Assembly: GCA_022575985.1 (NCBI GenBank)
Contig: JAKSXM010000132.1
Coordinates: forward strand, 6,696,001-6,760,000
From: Anagrus nilaparvatae
Lineage: Eukaryota; Arthropoda; Insecta; Hymenoptera; Mymaridae
Direction: 5' to 3'
DNA length: 64,000 bases
The notes below the pieces were generated by a model that worked only from the letters and a program-made list of their open reading frames with translations, had not been told where the DNA came from and searched no databases. How positions within the stretch are numbered: position 1 is the stretch's first letter; every line of letters begins with the position of its first letter. Shown here in pieces: positions 11,931 through 23,919 of the stretch. The translations under genes and the position numbers were made by a program.

Positions 11931-12143
11931 TTCCAGGTCCCAACGCCTAAAATCTTGGTACTAACATCAAAATACTTCATTTTAGCCGATATTAAAAGTA
12001 ATTTTGTCAAACTTCAAATAAAACATTTTTCAATCTCAAAAACTTCTTCAGAATACTATTTATTTACAACAATTGGGCTATTTTTTGCCACTTACACAAT
12101 ACTTATTAAATTCATTAAAAAGAGATCCAATTTTTATTCATGA
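11931..12143 (+). pseudogene. Possible C-terminal fragment of a second IR
   Basis: An open stretch with no ATG start ends in a hydrophobic segment (about residues 45-60 of the open stretch) followed by a short basic tail. This is the arrangement seen at the end of the neighbouring receptor. It begins just after a TTCCAG that would fit a splice acceptor, 130 nt beyond the receptor stop. It could be a relic of a tandem receptor copy, or chance hydrophobic coding in AT-rich DNA. No diagnostic motif is present. Confidence 0.22.
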
Positions 12144-12974
12144 ATAATTGATTTGAGTAATTAATAATTAATTCAAGAATCTAAAACGATGATTATTTAA
12201 CCAAGAAAACCAAATTTTGATAATGTCTAAAAAATAATTATAATTGATTTGAAGTCACTAATTATGAATTTGAAGGTTGCGATTCTAAAAATGAACACAA
12301 TTTTTGGCATTTTTCTTCGTATTTCATATCACAATTATCTGCTTTTTATAAAAATGACAAACTGATATTTTTGGTTTCAGTGATTATAAATGTTAAATTT
12401 GGTACTCCACAATATAAATTTTTTACAAATTTTTAGAGATATTTGATTCATTTTTGATATTTTTCTTTTAGTATATGATAAGATATTTTACAAATGTTCA
12501 CTTGTATAAATGTTTTTTATTTCTATCTTTGTGAAGCTGTGGGCTACTTATAAATGACTTTAGAATTTCCCTAAAAATTAGCTGCAACTCCATTCATGGA
12601 TCTATATTAGCCCTTTTTTTAAGATGATTATTTGTAAGTACATCGCTGGAACTTGTTATAATAGCAGTGTTAGAAATCGGTAATTTATAATGTTTACGCA
12701 AATTTAGGTTTAATTTTTTGTGCGTTTTTTTAGTCAAATGTATGAGTATGTAATAATTTTTGTAATTATATTGTATTTTTGTATGAATTTTTATAAATAA
12801 TATTTTTTGGATAATGTTGTAATTTTGAGAGAAAAATGTATGTTTTAAAAAATTATGTTTTGAATGAAAGAATTTCATGTAATTTTTGTGTATCCAAATT
12901 TGAATGTTCTAATGCTAAAGATTTCTGTTATTTCTACTTAAACTATGTGACACTAGATTCTTGTAGGGGAGTAA
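12144..12974. other. AT-rich, no gene seen
   Basis: No supportable coding or RNA feature before the MITE at 12975. Open frames here are short and of low complexity. Confidence 0.4.
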
Positions 12975-13311
12975 AGCCCTGACTCCACTGCGCATTTATT
13001 CTCTTCTATATTAATTGTAGTTAGTAATGTAGACGGAAGTTTTAAGTTTTTTTAATTTTATTTCATTTTTGTATTGAGTGAAAGTAGTTATAAAGAGGTA
13101 CCAACTATATTCATATATACTATACAGTATATGTATACATGTTATCCTTTCTATGTGTTTCATGGGGTTTCGTTGTGACTACACTATATTCGGAAGCATG
13201 CTGCCAACCTTCGCATTGAAATTTAAATTTTAAATATGTGTAGACGGGATAAAAATTAATATAGTCTACAATTATTATAGAGGAGATTAAATGCGCAGTG
13301 GAGTCAGGGCT
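12975..13311. mobile_element. MITE with AGCCCTGACTCC ends, TAA target duplication
   Basis: 337-bp element. The left end AGCCCTGACTCCACTGCGCA is matched by the inverted right end TGCGCAGTGGAGTCAGGGCT; similarity continues to about 45 bp with few mismatches. TAA flanks both sides (12972-12974 and 13312-13314). A 3-bp TAA/TTA duplication fits PIF/Harbinger-type insertion, but a TA-only reading (Tc1/mariner) cannot be excluded. No coding capacity. Confidence 0.7.
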
Positions 13312-13314
13312 TAA

Positions 13315-14452
13315 AAGAAAGTATATACTTTTAATCACAGATGTTAATTTTTTATGTGTTTTCTTATAGCGTCAGTTCGCGCGTTTTATATTAAGCTAAT
13401 GATGGGACATTGATTCCCAGATGTGTTTTTGGAATATTTAGTTACGTATTATTACTTGAATGTTAAGGACCTCTTTTTGATTTCTTTTGTAACTCTTTTT
13501 TTAAAGTTTTGTTTAAAAATTTAAAATAAATTTAGTTGTTTTTTTTTTATATTGTTTTTAAAAATAAATAAAGTGTATTTTTTCTAAAACCTATCACAAT
13601 TTCCACGAATTTTTCTAATAAAAAACAGGCAGTTTAACGTAATTACATATTGGCCCAAATAAAGGGCGAAAGATTAAAATAAAGAATCAAGAATGATTCA
13701 CGTTAAATATATTATTTAACGGGACTTGGTTACAAGGTTTAGAAAAGCAACAAATTCGAAAGTTTGTGTAATCTGCTTATTAGCAGTTACCACTTTCTCC
13801 AATTCTAAGAATTGATCGAGTTCCCAACAGGTTTCTGGTTTTCGGGCGTTGGCCCACGTAACCGATTGCGAAGACGTTAGCTTTTCCAATACAAAGTTTA
13901 GGAGGAGAATTTGATGATTTGTCAAATTCTCCCGTCACTATATATACTTGCGGATCCAATTGGTTCCTAGATGCACTTACTTCGTAAGTATCGGCACTCT
14001 TATTTTGGGCCTCAAGTCGTGAATTTTGTATAGTTTTCAAGTTTCCAGTAGAAGCCAACCGCATAAGTTAAGTCCATTTAGGAAATCGCTCTCACTAATT
14101 ATTGTAATACTTAATATTTGTTTTAATCAATAACGTACAACTCTTTATATTTATATTTATCTTGTACTTAATAAATTAACCTTTTACCTCATTATTTTAG
14201 TAAATTCATTAATTGAACTTGAATCCTTTCCCGCCGTTTAGTGTATGTATAAGACAAATGGCAAAAAGGTCAGTCGTAATCATAATTCTGTTACAGTCTT
14301 TAAAGTTACTCATTTTATTGCTCAACTACAGTCAATAGTCATTAAAGTCTAGTCAAGTCATTGATATTACAGTAAAATGAAAATAGACGTAACAGCAGAC
14401 TAATTTTAATGGGTTCAAGACTGTAAAATTCTTATTTAGCAACTCAAAACAG
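13315..14452. other. No gene assigned; GC-richer segment at 13730-14060
   Basis: Mostly AT-rich. The part at about 13730-14060 is less AT-rich and open in two minus-strand frames (13716-13925 and 13780-14064), with ordinary-looking amino-acid composition but no domain I recognise. It might be an exon or a decayed element; no splice sites decide it. Confidence 0.25.
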
Positions 14453-14672
14453 TATATTACGAGCCCGTGTCCAGAAAAGTAAGGAATGACCCAAATCGCA
14501 CGTAAATTACCATCCGAGGCGAAGCCGAGGTTTGTAAACTGCGATTTGGGTCATTCTTTATTTATGGACCAGGGTCGTATACGATTTTTCTTCGTCAGTG
14601 GCGAAAAAACGCGTCTTTTCCGGTCGCACAGCGACCGGGAAATACGTGCTTTCTGGCCGCTGACAAAAAAAC
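14453..14672 (+). repeat. Dispersed repeat X, copy 1
   Basis: Starts at TATTACGAGCCCGTGTCCAG and ends near TTTCTGGCCGCTGACAAAAA. The same sequence order occurs inverted at 51537-51764 and 53176-53313. It contains the direct repeat CCGAGG-CGAAG-CCGAGG and two copies of a GCGATTTGGGTCATTC-like word in opposite orientation. A 68-codon frame (14486-14692) is open across it. Confidence 0.6.
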
Positions 14673-16062
14673 ATATTATTTTAAAGCAATAATTAAATAA
14701 TCAGCATATTGAAAAATTTGCATTCCATGTATAATTAACCATGTTAAAAGTTATTATGATTATTTATAGGTACATATATATGTCTATTTCTAATATAATA
14801 AAACCCTTAGAGGGGGTCAAATTTTGGTAAAATTTACAACTGAAGGCACGCCTATCCCGCATGGATTTTCTTATTTTTTATAGTATTTTAAACGAATGGA
14901 GGGGTGAAGGGAAGGATGCTAAAGTGAGAAGAAAACAGCTCCATGAATATTTAATATTTATTACTGAAATTAAAAAAAGTTTTTAGAAAATTTTTTTGAA
15001 AATTAGTTTTAAATGTTTCTAAGCATAAGTGAAAAAAAATCACAGCTCCGGGTACAAAGTTAAAAAAGAAATTAAGAAATAAAATATTGAGAAGAAATTG
15101 GGGTTATGTTCGTTAGAACGCATGGCAGGATATAAGCATATAAGTAGTATTGGAGGGAAACCGTGTCGAAAAAAATTTCATACATAATATTCAGATTTAT
15201 TTTATTAAGTATTCAAAAAAGAAACAATAGAATTAAAAGAAAAAAAAAAGAAAAGTTATTTAAGTTTGAAGATAAAAGATATCAAGCTATAAATTATCGA
15301 ATCAACCTGGTTCCCAGATAACAACAATATCTTCATATAATAATGTAAGTTAAGTACTCAACATGCACAACACAGTAATAAAAAACAGTAATAAAAACAG
15401 TCCTGATGAAAATTTCATTTTTCGCTTTTACATTTTGAACATTTATTAAACAAAACAGGGAGAAATCCCAAAAAGTATTTTGAACAGTACAGGGAAAAAT
15501 GGTAATTTTCATTTAAATCTCTAAGTATATAAATGAAAACAGGGCAAGTAAATTATGAATTTTATCACATTTTGAACGAAAAAATATGCATTTGTAAAGT
15601 GAACTACATGTTAAAATAGTAATGAAAATAGTAATATAAAAGAATGTTTAAGATTAACGTATTTGACCATTTTAAGTTATTTTTCTCATTTTAATATCAT
15701 ATTTCCTTTAAATTTCTTAGCAATAGGTTAACATATACATTTCAGTATGATTATTAAATATTTCTAGTTTTTTCTTTGATTTTTTTATTTCTAGAAATAA
15801 TCTAAAATGTAAAATATTTTTTAAGAAAAATTTAATTATAGTTATATTATTTATTACATAAGCTAACTACGACAAAATAATTTATGTCCAAAATGTTCAT
15901 TGGGTTCAAATGCTTATTTAAAAAGTATTTAATAATTTTAAAGTTCAATTATGTAAGTTGGTATTTTTACGCTTAACTATCTTGAGAATGATTTTGACTA
16001 AAAAATTAAATTAAAACAATATTTTTTTAATAATATTATCTATTTTGAGCCTGGTCAAGAAA
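14673..16062. other. AT-rich, no gene seen
   Basis: No supportable gene, RNA or complete repeat. A short GC-richer run near 15100-15180 has no recognisable content. Confidence 0.4.
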
Positions 16063-16874
16063 TAGCGGAGTCAAATAAATGTTTTTTGACTATTTTTAAA
16101 ATATCTCTGGCTAAAGTGATCGTAAAAAAAAAAATGAAAATTTTTCGTTATTGAGTGTACAATAGAACTATGGTGGTAGGGCTGCATTAAAAGTAGATTT
16201 TAACCTCCAAAAATTGATTTGAGCAATTTTTTTTTTTTTTTACTAAAAATGTAATAAATCCTGAAAAAATCCTTGTATTTTTATTAAAATTGGTGGAAAT
16301 GCGTATTTTACAAATGCTATTAAGTGGTAAAATTTAAAAAAAAAAAATTGAAGTTTTACGGCCACAATTGGCAAAAATCGCCAAATTTTGAAATTATTAT
16401 TAATAAAATTAATAATTTTTAAAAATTTTACCACTTGATAGCATTTGTAAAATACGCATTTATACGCATTTCCACCAATTTTTATAAAAATCCAAGGATT
16501 TTTTCAGGATTTATTATATTTTTAGTAAAAAAAAAAAAAATTCTCAAATCAATTTTTGGAGGTTAAAATCTACTTTTAATGCAGCCCTACGGCCCCTACC
16601 ACCATAGTTCTATTGTACACTCAATAACGAAAATTTTTCATTTTTTTTTTTACGATTACTTTAGCCAGAGATATTTTAAAAATAGTCAAGAAATTTTTTA
16701 AAAATTCATCAAAAAACAGTTTTTGGCCATTTTTTTGGTGAAGCGGAAGCTTAAAATCTACAAAAAATATACCCTGTTACTAAGTTCTATACAAACTATC
16801 AGAAAATTAAAAAAAACCTGGCTCCCCTTTTACATCACTATTCATCGACTTTTCAGTCTTATTTGACTCCGCTA
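16063..16874. mobile_element. TIR element containing a 0.6 kb palindrome
   Basis: Outer termini TAGCGGAGTCAAATAA (16063) and TTATTTGACTCCGCTA (ending 16874) form a perfect 16-bp inverted repeat with TA at the edges. Inside, 16087-16688 is a long palindrome centred near 16388. Its arms share the words CTCTGGCTAAAGTGATCG, GTACAATAGAACTATGGTGG and GCTGCATTAAAAGTAGATTT. The right side carries about 170 bp with no counterpart on the left, so one arm was shortened or the other extended. No coding capacity. Confidence 0.72.
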
Positions 16875-16910
16875 AAAATAGTACGTGATTTATATGATAA
16901 CAGTATTAAA

Positions 16911-16959
16911 ATATGTGTAAATTATGTGATAACTCTGTTAACGTATAATTTACACATAT
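16911..16959. repeat. Hairpin, 15-bp perfect arms
   Basis: ATATGTGTAAATTAT and ATAATTTACACATAT are exact inverted repeats separated by 19 nt; weaker pairing extends outward. Function unknown. Confidence 0.5.
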
Positions 16960-17027
16960 TATAACAGTGTATAACTGTTTTTTACACTTTTTAAAAGTCT
17001 CAGACGGGTAATCCTATCACTTATTAA

Positions 17028-17225
17028 ATATTTCATACTGAAAATTATTTGATATCATTTCATTCATAAATTGGTTTTGAAGTATAACTTACAAGACAAA
17101 AATAATCGAAACATCCAAAGTTAAAATTTTGGGTATATTTAAGCTATTACATACTGAAAATTGTTGGATATCATTTCAGTCGTAGCTTGTATTTGAAGTA
17201 TGGTCCATAAGGGAAAAGATATAAG
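17028..17225. repeat. Imperfect direct duplication
   Basis: ATACTGAAAATTATTTGATA followed by TCATTTCA occurs near 17034, and a diverged copy occurs near 17151 (ATACTGAAAATTGTTGGATA). Both are followed by a TTTTGAAGTATA/TATTTGAAGTATG segment. Spacing is about 117 bp. Two units only. Confidence 0.45.
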
Positions 17226-17649
17226 AAATATCAGAGAACAATGTCCCTATTACATAGAACATATACTTTTAAAGTAAATGGAGGGGGGGGGGGTACATAA
17301 ATATTGCCACGTAGATTAATTCTAAAGTATTGTAGAACTTCTACTAAAATCACGATTAATTTTACGGACTAATTTGGAAAGCAGAGTTACGAAATGTCAT
17401 TTCACCCTACAGACATTGGTACTTTTTCTCATTAACAAAGCGTAAAATAATATTTTAAATTTTTAGTAAAATCCAAAATAATGAATTTTCCAATATTAAA
17501 AGGTCCTTTTTGTTCAGTGATTATAATTTCAGTAGTATAAGTCAATATTAAGGCGTCCATAAAAAAAAATAAAAAATAAAAAATTTTAAATTCAATAGTT
17601 AATAAAAGTAAAAATGAATTTTCATTTTCCATTATTATCAATCAGATAT
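17226..17649. other. AT-rich spacer with poly-G run
   Basis: Contains G12 near 17282. Nothing else is supportable before the LINE remnant. Confidence 0.35.
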
Positions 17650-17709
17650 AAACTAGCTCCTGAGAGCAGAAGGAGGACAAACAAAGTGGACTAGAAAACA
17701 GCCCACGAA

Positions 17710-18540
17710 ACAATAAGTGCGGATAAGGTTGCCTGGGCGATAAAATAGTTTGAACCCTACGATTCCCCTGGATTTGGTGGCATCTATTCTGTGCTGCTGA
17801 AAAAAGGTCTTCCTTACTTAGTGGGCCCACTTACGAAAATAATCAGGACGTTCCTGGTAATTGGTTATGTGCCGATTAACTGGAGAACGTCCAGAGTAGC
17901 TTACATTCCGAAAGGCGGAAAAGTAGGGCACTCCTTAGCGAAGGGCTATAGACCTATCATACTCATATCATTTTTCCTTATAACTTTTGGAAAAGTAGTC
18001 AACAGGAAAATGGATGAGGAACTGATAGCCTTTCCCCTCGCAGTAAGCCAACATGCATATCAAAAGGAGAAGTCTACCGAAACGGTTCAATATGGAGTGG
18101 TTAATTACATCGAAGAGCATACGGAGCGGTAATGGCTACTCTCATTGATATTGTAGGGGCATTTATAAATACTCTCCAAGACGACATCCATGGGATTATG
18201 AAATAAACGGCTGTGGTTGGTAAAATATCTTAAGCACAGGTACGTAGTTTCGAACACGGCTTCTCGAAGTTGTCGGAAAAAGTAGACTGTGGCTGCCCGC
18301 AGTGCTGTTTTCGAAACTGTGGTGCTCGGTGGTCAACAAACTCCTTACCACGCTCAAATGAGCAGGTGTCAAGATGCTTGGTTATTTAGATGTCATCATA
18401 GTTCTGACTCAGGGGTTACTCATGGAAATTCTTGTGAACGAAATGCAGCGGGCCCTTCAGCTCATTGAAGAATGCTGTACTGGCATTGGAAATCTATCGG
18501 CTAACCCAGATAAAACCTAATGCACCCCCTTTACGATAAA
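17710..18540 (+). pseudogene. LINE reverse transcriptase remnant
   Basis: Residues read from about 17710 resemble the finger region (an SPG-like GFGG step), and 17791-18132 gives AKGYRPIILISF, the counterpart of the RT motif NYRPISL, followed by a STETV step. After a frameshift the next palm motif reads IDIVGAFINT at about 18145 (an LDIEGAFD-like block; the first catalytic aspartate position remains). The YADD box is degenerate: GYLDVIIVL near 18380 replaces the usual tyrosine-alanine-aspartate-aspartate, so the enzyme is inactive. At least three frame changes are needed to follow it. Confidence 0.72.
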
Positions 18541-19239
18541 ACGCAGTCTGGATACCTCTAGGGGGCCTAACTTTTATTGCAAAACGCTCGACTTTTACAA
18601 AAAGGTAAAGTATCTCGGCTGGATGATAAGCTGAACTGGAGGGCTCATATGGAGCACATAACGGCCACATTTCTTAATGGATACTGGCTATGCAGGTGTA
18701 TGGTGGGAGTAACCTGGGATCTAAGACCGAAATTGGTAAAATAGATTTATGACGCGCTTATGATCCCTAGGCTCACATATGGATCGGTAGTATGGTGGTA
18801 CAGATCAAATTTCATCACTGAAGGGAAATATCTGGACTGCTTACAAGCAATGATGCTTGCAAGCATCGTTGGAGTGCCAAGGAACACACCAAAGACGGCA
18901 CTGTGCGCTTGTGGAAGTTCGGTATACTTCCCTTCGTTTCACATTGTTATCCAATAATCAACAGATAGAACCGCACGTAGACTACGGGCTCTGGGTAAAC
19001 TTCCTGGTCAGGCTAGGCACGCTGAAGTTGCTGAACTACCCTGCTAGTTAACAATGGCCTAGACAGAACTGCTGGAGAGATCACTTTCGAAAAGAGGTTC
19101 TCCATTAGAATAGCCAGCAGGGATGAATGGATAAACGGCACTCTTCCGGAACTGACTCATACAAGAGTCTGGAGATACGGATGGGTTGAAACAGGATGGG
19201 AATACCGGTTCAGCAGCATGGGGCCGCAAGGAAAGGGCC

Positions 19240-19511
19240 CTTATTGGCTCTGCAGGAGTCCTAGCCTAGGTGTTTCAATCAGAAATAATGGCTATAAAGA
19301 TGTGCGTGGAGAAGATGGGACAGAGGGAATGAGAATCAACATATGCCCCGATAGCGTGACTGCTCTCAACGCTTTAGACTCGGTACTCTCGAAGCTGGTA
19401 CGCGAATGCAAAACTTCTCTAAACACTCTGGAAACTTGGAACAAAATCACGCTTAACTGGGTACCTACTAACGTGGGCATACAAGATAATGAGAAACCTG
19501 ACTCTCTATAG
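19240..19511 (+). pseudogene. LINE RNase H remnant
   Basis: Contains the helix with ALNALDS, which corresponds to the DSQAALKAL block, and the segment WVPTNVGIQDNEKPDSL, the counterpart of the WVPGHxGIxGNExAD signature. The conserved histidine is replaced by asparagine and the ADxLA end is altered, followed by a stop. In intact elements this domain would degrade the RNA strand of the hybrid; here it is broken. Confidence 0.7.
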
Positions 19512-19579
19512 CCAAGATGAAATTAAGATAGCAGTCCCAACTGCCATCATCGTAACCGCTTGGTGCAAGGTGCAAGATC

Positions 19580-19879
19580 GTGTTAACTATCTCTGATTGC
19601 ATGGGTAGAGAGAATGCAACGGAGTACACGAAATTCAGGGAAGTTAGGCAGTCTAAAAGGGCCCTAGATACCTCTCCGATCTACGAGTGGTGCGACAAAC
19701 TACTGAATATGAATAGAATTTATACCCGTGTTGTGGTGGGCTGGATAACGGGACATTCCGAGCTGAACCATGACAGATGGGGAAACGTAAACGACATTCG
19801 AAACTGCAGATTCTGTGAGCAATCGACAGAAACCACCAAACATTTGACCTGGGCTTGCCCAGCGCTCATAATGACGTAG
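19580..19879 (+). pseudogene. LINE C-terminal CCHC segment
   Basis: Encodes a basic segment ending in CRFCEQSTETTKHLTWAC, a C-x2-C-x8-H-x4-C knuckle usual at the C-terminus of R1/I-group LINE polyproteins. It is in a different frame from the RNase H part, confirming decay. Confidence 0.65.
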
Positions 19880-20140
19880 ATGGTACTTCGAGTTTTCACT
19901 AACGAACACGGAAGATGTTGGACCATTGAAATTTCAGAGCCTCGTGAACTTCATAAGGTCACTTGGCGTTGAGGACTTCACTGGAGGGCGAAGACCACCT
20001 GAAGGGGATCCTAAGGTGAGCCTGGAACAGGGATACCTGTACTGTGCTAAGATCTCGGTAAGATATTCCTAAAGGCTATGCCCAAAGGTTTATGAGTGCC
20101 CTGATTGATGCCAGTAACTGCGGAACATCTCATTTTCCCA

Positions 20141-21261
20141 AAGAACCTATAAATATACATAAAATTAAAAATTTTATTCAGCGAATATTTACCCCGCTTA
20201 TTATCATATTCTAACTGAGCACTCCATAATATATACTGAAAGAGAGATCCACGCTTTTACACTGTATTTTTTTAAAACACAAATCTGTAAAATTTTTCTT
20301 TCAAAAATTGACATTTTAGGAGGTTTTTCACCTGTGGCAAAAAATTGTAGTGGTATATTGGCTATTCTGACATCGGATTCGTTTTAAGCAACCTAAAATA
20401 AGTACGATAAACCAAGTCAGAGTTTTAGCTCACGAAATTTTTTTTTATGAGAATGTGGAATTATTCATATACAAAGTAACATTTTTTTATCACGATAAAA
20501 AAGGGTTATAAAACATTTTTTCATTAAATAAAAAAAAAAAAGAATAATTATTCAAACTTTTTTAATAATATTAAAGTATCTTAATTGTTTATAAAACCTT
20601 CTTAATAAAAAAAAAAATAAAATATTTTGATCAATATAAAAATAAATTAAAATAACTATTAGCTAAAGATATACAAAAAAAGTCTATTTAAGAAATTAAA
20701 TTATAAAATTTCTTATAATACAGTACACGTGTAATTTATACGTAGTTATTAAATTTAAATGTTTGCATATTTAAAATAGTTTTTGAAAGCATCGTCTTAT
20801 ATACGCAGTAACCACAAACTTTTTTTTAGTAATAAACTTGTTTATTTTTTATGGTATACACTAAGTAATAAAAAAAAAATTAAGTAACAAAATATATATG
20901 CGGATCATTCTTTGTCAAAATGATCTTCTCGAAAATTGAGTTTTTAAAAAAGATCTTCAGGGATTAAAGAATCTTTCGAGAAATTTTTACATTTGTGAAT
21001 TTAAAAAAAATCGAAAGTAGTCAATAAATAAGGAATACTAATGTTAAAACTTATTTTTTCAACAAAAATTTTTATATTTCAAATTTTTTAGTAAAACTTT
21101 TTTACAAAATTTTTGTACTTTTTGATCCCAACAATGTAAACGCAAGTTCTGAATTTACACTCATATATGCATCATAAATATATATAAAAATTCATAAAAA
21201 TCAAAAACTTTAATAAAATATTTAAATTTTATTCATATGTAATATATATATATATATATAC
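20141..21261. other. AT-rich, no gene seen
   Basis: No coding or complete repeat could be supported. It ends in a (TA)n run at about 21240-21260. Confidence 0.4.
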
Positions 21262-22192
21262 TAGCATAGGTGTGAGGGGGGGCTCCGCCCCCCCTGATCT
21301 ATTCCCGGTGTTGTTGTTATTTATTTTTTATTATTATCATGTTGTTATTGTCCAAAATATATATCAATGTCAAAAAAAACTAACGCCTTGAAATAAGCTA
21401 AAATTTTTTTCTTAATGTAGACCTTTTACCAGTTCAAATGTAACCAATAAGATAAAATTTGTAGTAAATTCAAAGGAATGGTGTAATTTTGAAAATGGGC
21501 CAGATCAGGCTATTTTTGGACCTTTGAACAGACATATTTCGGGCCCATGAGGTGCTAGAGGACTAAAACTTTGGCTGAAGGACTTTTTTATCACCCCAAA
21601 CTATACCCTAAAATTTGAGTTGAATATATATAATATATAGTAAAAAATTTTATTATTTTTTTTTTTAATTTTAAAGCAACGTACGTATTTAATAAAAATT
21701 TAACTTAGTACGCATAAATTACATTTTAATATAGAATATAAATTACATTATAATATACACAGATCCACAAATAAATGATTAGAAATACCATAAAAATAAA
21801 AAAATGAAAAAAATTTTTTTACCAGCTTTAAAAATATTTTATAAAATTTTAAAGATACCTCCGTTTTGAATAAAAATTTCAGAGAATACGTAAAAATTAG
21901 TGCTGAATCGAATACTATGAAGTGCGATAGCTAAATTTTTCGATAGTCTCGAGATATTTCAATTTTTGTTAAAATTTTTAAAAAATGTTATCAGGTTCAA
22001 AAATACTAAAAATTAAATATCTCAAAAACTACGACAGATAATCAGAAAATATAGGGCCTATGTCACCCGCAGACTTTTTATCTTTATTTTGACACCGGTT
22101 TCATGCCAATTGGTTCGGCGGTTCTTGCGTGATGAGTGGACAGACAGACAGACAGACAAACAAATAAATTTTCAAATATATATAGTATTAAG
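21262..22192 (+). repeat. Unclassified retroposon-like repeat, CAGA tail
   Basis: Flanked by TA-rich runs. The 5' end has a strong G7/C7-type hairpin (GGGGGGGCTCCGCCCCCC, about 21276-21296). The 3' end reads CCAATTGGTTCGGCGG, then (CAGA)n at about 22138-22158, then an ATATATAGTATTAAGA tail. Such 3' CAGA/CAAA repeats followed by ATATAGTA are common in RTE-type LINE tails and the SINEs that use them; this is inference by resemblance. No open frame. It abuts the palindrome at 22193. Confidence 0.45.
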
Positions 22193-23007
22193 ATATATAT
22201 GACGCATTATTTTTTTTTTACTACTTAATTCGGACAAAAAACTGAAAAAAAAAAATTTGAAAGGACATCGATATGACCCGTGTTTTCTGGTAGTTTGAAC
22301 CTTCAGAAAACCGGAAAAAATCGTGAACAAGAAATCGGAGATAGGTGCCAAAAAGATTTTTCCACTTTTATGTCAAAAACTGCCTTTTTTCGTAACTGAA
22401 CTACCCGATTTTCGAAAATTTTTATTTTAGGAGTTTTTCACGGTATTTTTCGGGATTTTTGTTTATAACAAGTTAAAACAAGTTCAAAACTAATAGAAAA
22501 AAGGATTTAGCATCGGTTTTTAGCAATATTTTGATATTTATGAGCTAGAAAACCTGTTTTTATTTTTTGCTTTTTTTCAAATTTGGTTTTATTACTTTTT
22601 CATGCATCTTAGGCTGTTCTTAATCTATGTAAGAGTTAAAATGGTAAATATTGATAATTTTTAGTCCAAATTGTTTGTTACATACCATTAAGATGCCCTA
22701 AAATAATTATTTTAATGCGCTACAATGATAGAACCCGAGAGTCCCAATTTTTTAATTCTTGTTAAAATGAAGTAATTATACTTTTCTGTCTTAAATATTT
22801 TGTCTATTTTATTTTTATCTCATAAATTATATTTTTCCAAGCAAATAAAACTCCATTAATTATTATATGCCCAAATATTTTTCATTTTTACACGTTTATA
22901 ACTAATTTTTTCAATTTTATACAATACGTAATTTTTGACTTATTATACATATTTTCAAGCTGTAAAATTAATTTAACAAGGGGAGTTCAATGCATTAGGA
23001 ACACAAA

Positions 23008-23256
23008 TTACATCAAATGGTTATGAATGAGTTTATTATGTTGAAAAAATGCCGAATATCCTCCGTTCATTCCAATGGGCCTTCTGAGCCTAGAATCAAT
23101 GAAATAGGGTTTTTTGGTAATATTCAATGAAACGCTAAAACCTCGCAAATTAAACAAAACTCTTCTAGTTGGTCTCATTTTTTTGGTGTAAGTGTCACCT
23201 TTTAAACGCCGTAAACCGCAATTTTTCATCATTAATTTTTTTATTAATGTAGCCAA
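23008..23256 (-). other. Mirrored small ORF, left palindrome arm
   Basis: 82 codons starting MATLIKKLMMKN and rich in basic residues. It is the arm-mate of the frame at 23662-23919, so similarity between the two reflects the palindrome rather than independent selection. No domain recognised. Coding status is doubtful. Confidence 0.15.
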
Positions 23257-23661
23257 TTAACCAAATGGCCATTTTTGGCTAATAATGACCAATTTTCAAA
23301 TTGCTGCCAAATATGTAATTTTTGACAAAAATGGGTTTTATAAGTCTCAAAATATTTCCTCAAGCTTCAAATTTCCAAAAATTCATTACTCTACTTTTTT
23401 CAATTATTTGTTCATCAGATATGATAATTTGAAGTCAGAGTCCCAATTTTATGGTTTTATAAAAAGATAATTTTTAATGTTAACTTTGAAGAACCGTATC
23501 TTAAAAACGACTCAAGGAAATGAGACGAGTAAAAAATTTTTAGAAACTTGAAGCTTGCGGAAATATTTTGTGACTTGTAAAACCCATTTCCGTCAAAAAT
23601 TACAAATTTGGTAGCAATTTAAAAATTGGTCATTATTAGCCAAAAATGGCCATTTGGTTAA

Positions 23662-23919
23662 TTGGCTACATTAATAAAAAAATTAATGATGAAAAATCGC
23701 GGTTTACGGCGTTTAAAAGGTGACACTTACACCAAAAAAATGAGACCAACTAGAAGAGTTTTGGTTAATCTGCGAGGTTTTAGCGTTTCATTGAATATTA
23801 CCAAAAAACCCTATTTCATTGAGCCCTGCGTTTCTAGGCTCAGAAGGCCCATTGGAATGAACGGATGGTATTCGGCATTTTTTCAACATAATAAACTCAT
23901 TCATAACCATTTGATGTAA
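23662..23919 (+). other. Mirrored small ORF, right palindrome arm
   Basis: 85 codons, nearly identical to the left-arm frame, with a 3-residue in-frame insertion and a few substitutions. Both frames read away from the palindrome centre. No recognised domain. Related copies at 32.3 kb and 55.8 kb do not keep this frame open, which argues against a protein. Confidence 0.15.

Larger units (their letters stand above)
17650..20140 (+). mobile_element. Decayed LINE with RNase H (I/LOA-like)
   Basis: Less AT-rich block encoding, in order on the plus strand, fragments of the reverse transcriptase, an RNase H domain and a CCHC C-terminus, all broken by frameshifts and stops. An RNase H downstream of the reverse transcriptase is typical of the I/LOA/R1-like group of non-LTR retrotransposons. 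The endonuclease/ORF1 half is missing at the left, so the copy is 5'-truncated. Neither a poly-A tail nor a target duplication was found; the limits are approximate. It is long dead. Confidence 0.75.

Noticed and set aside
13716..14064. Two overlapping minus-strand frames
   Set aside because: Composition is plausible but no domain, start context or splice structure supports a gene; kept only as an unassigned GC-richer segment.
23008..23919. Mirrored basic ORFs considered as a novel two-gene system
   Set aside because: Both follow from the palindrome; related elements do not keep the frame, so selection on a protein is not supported.
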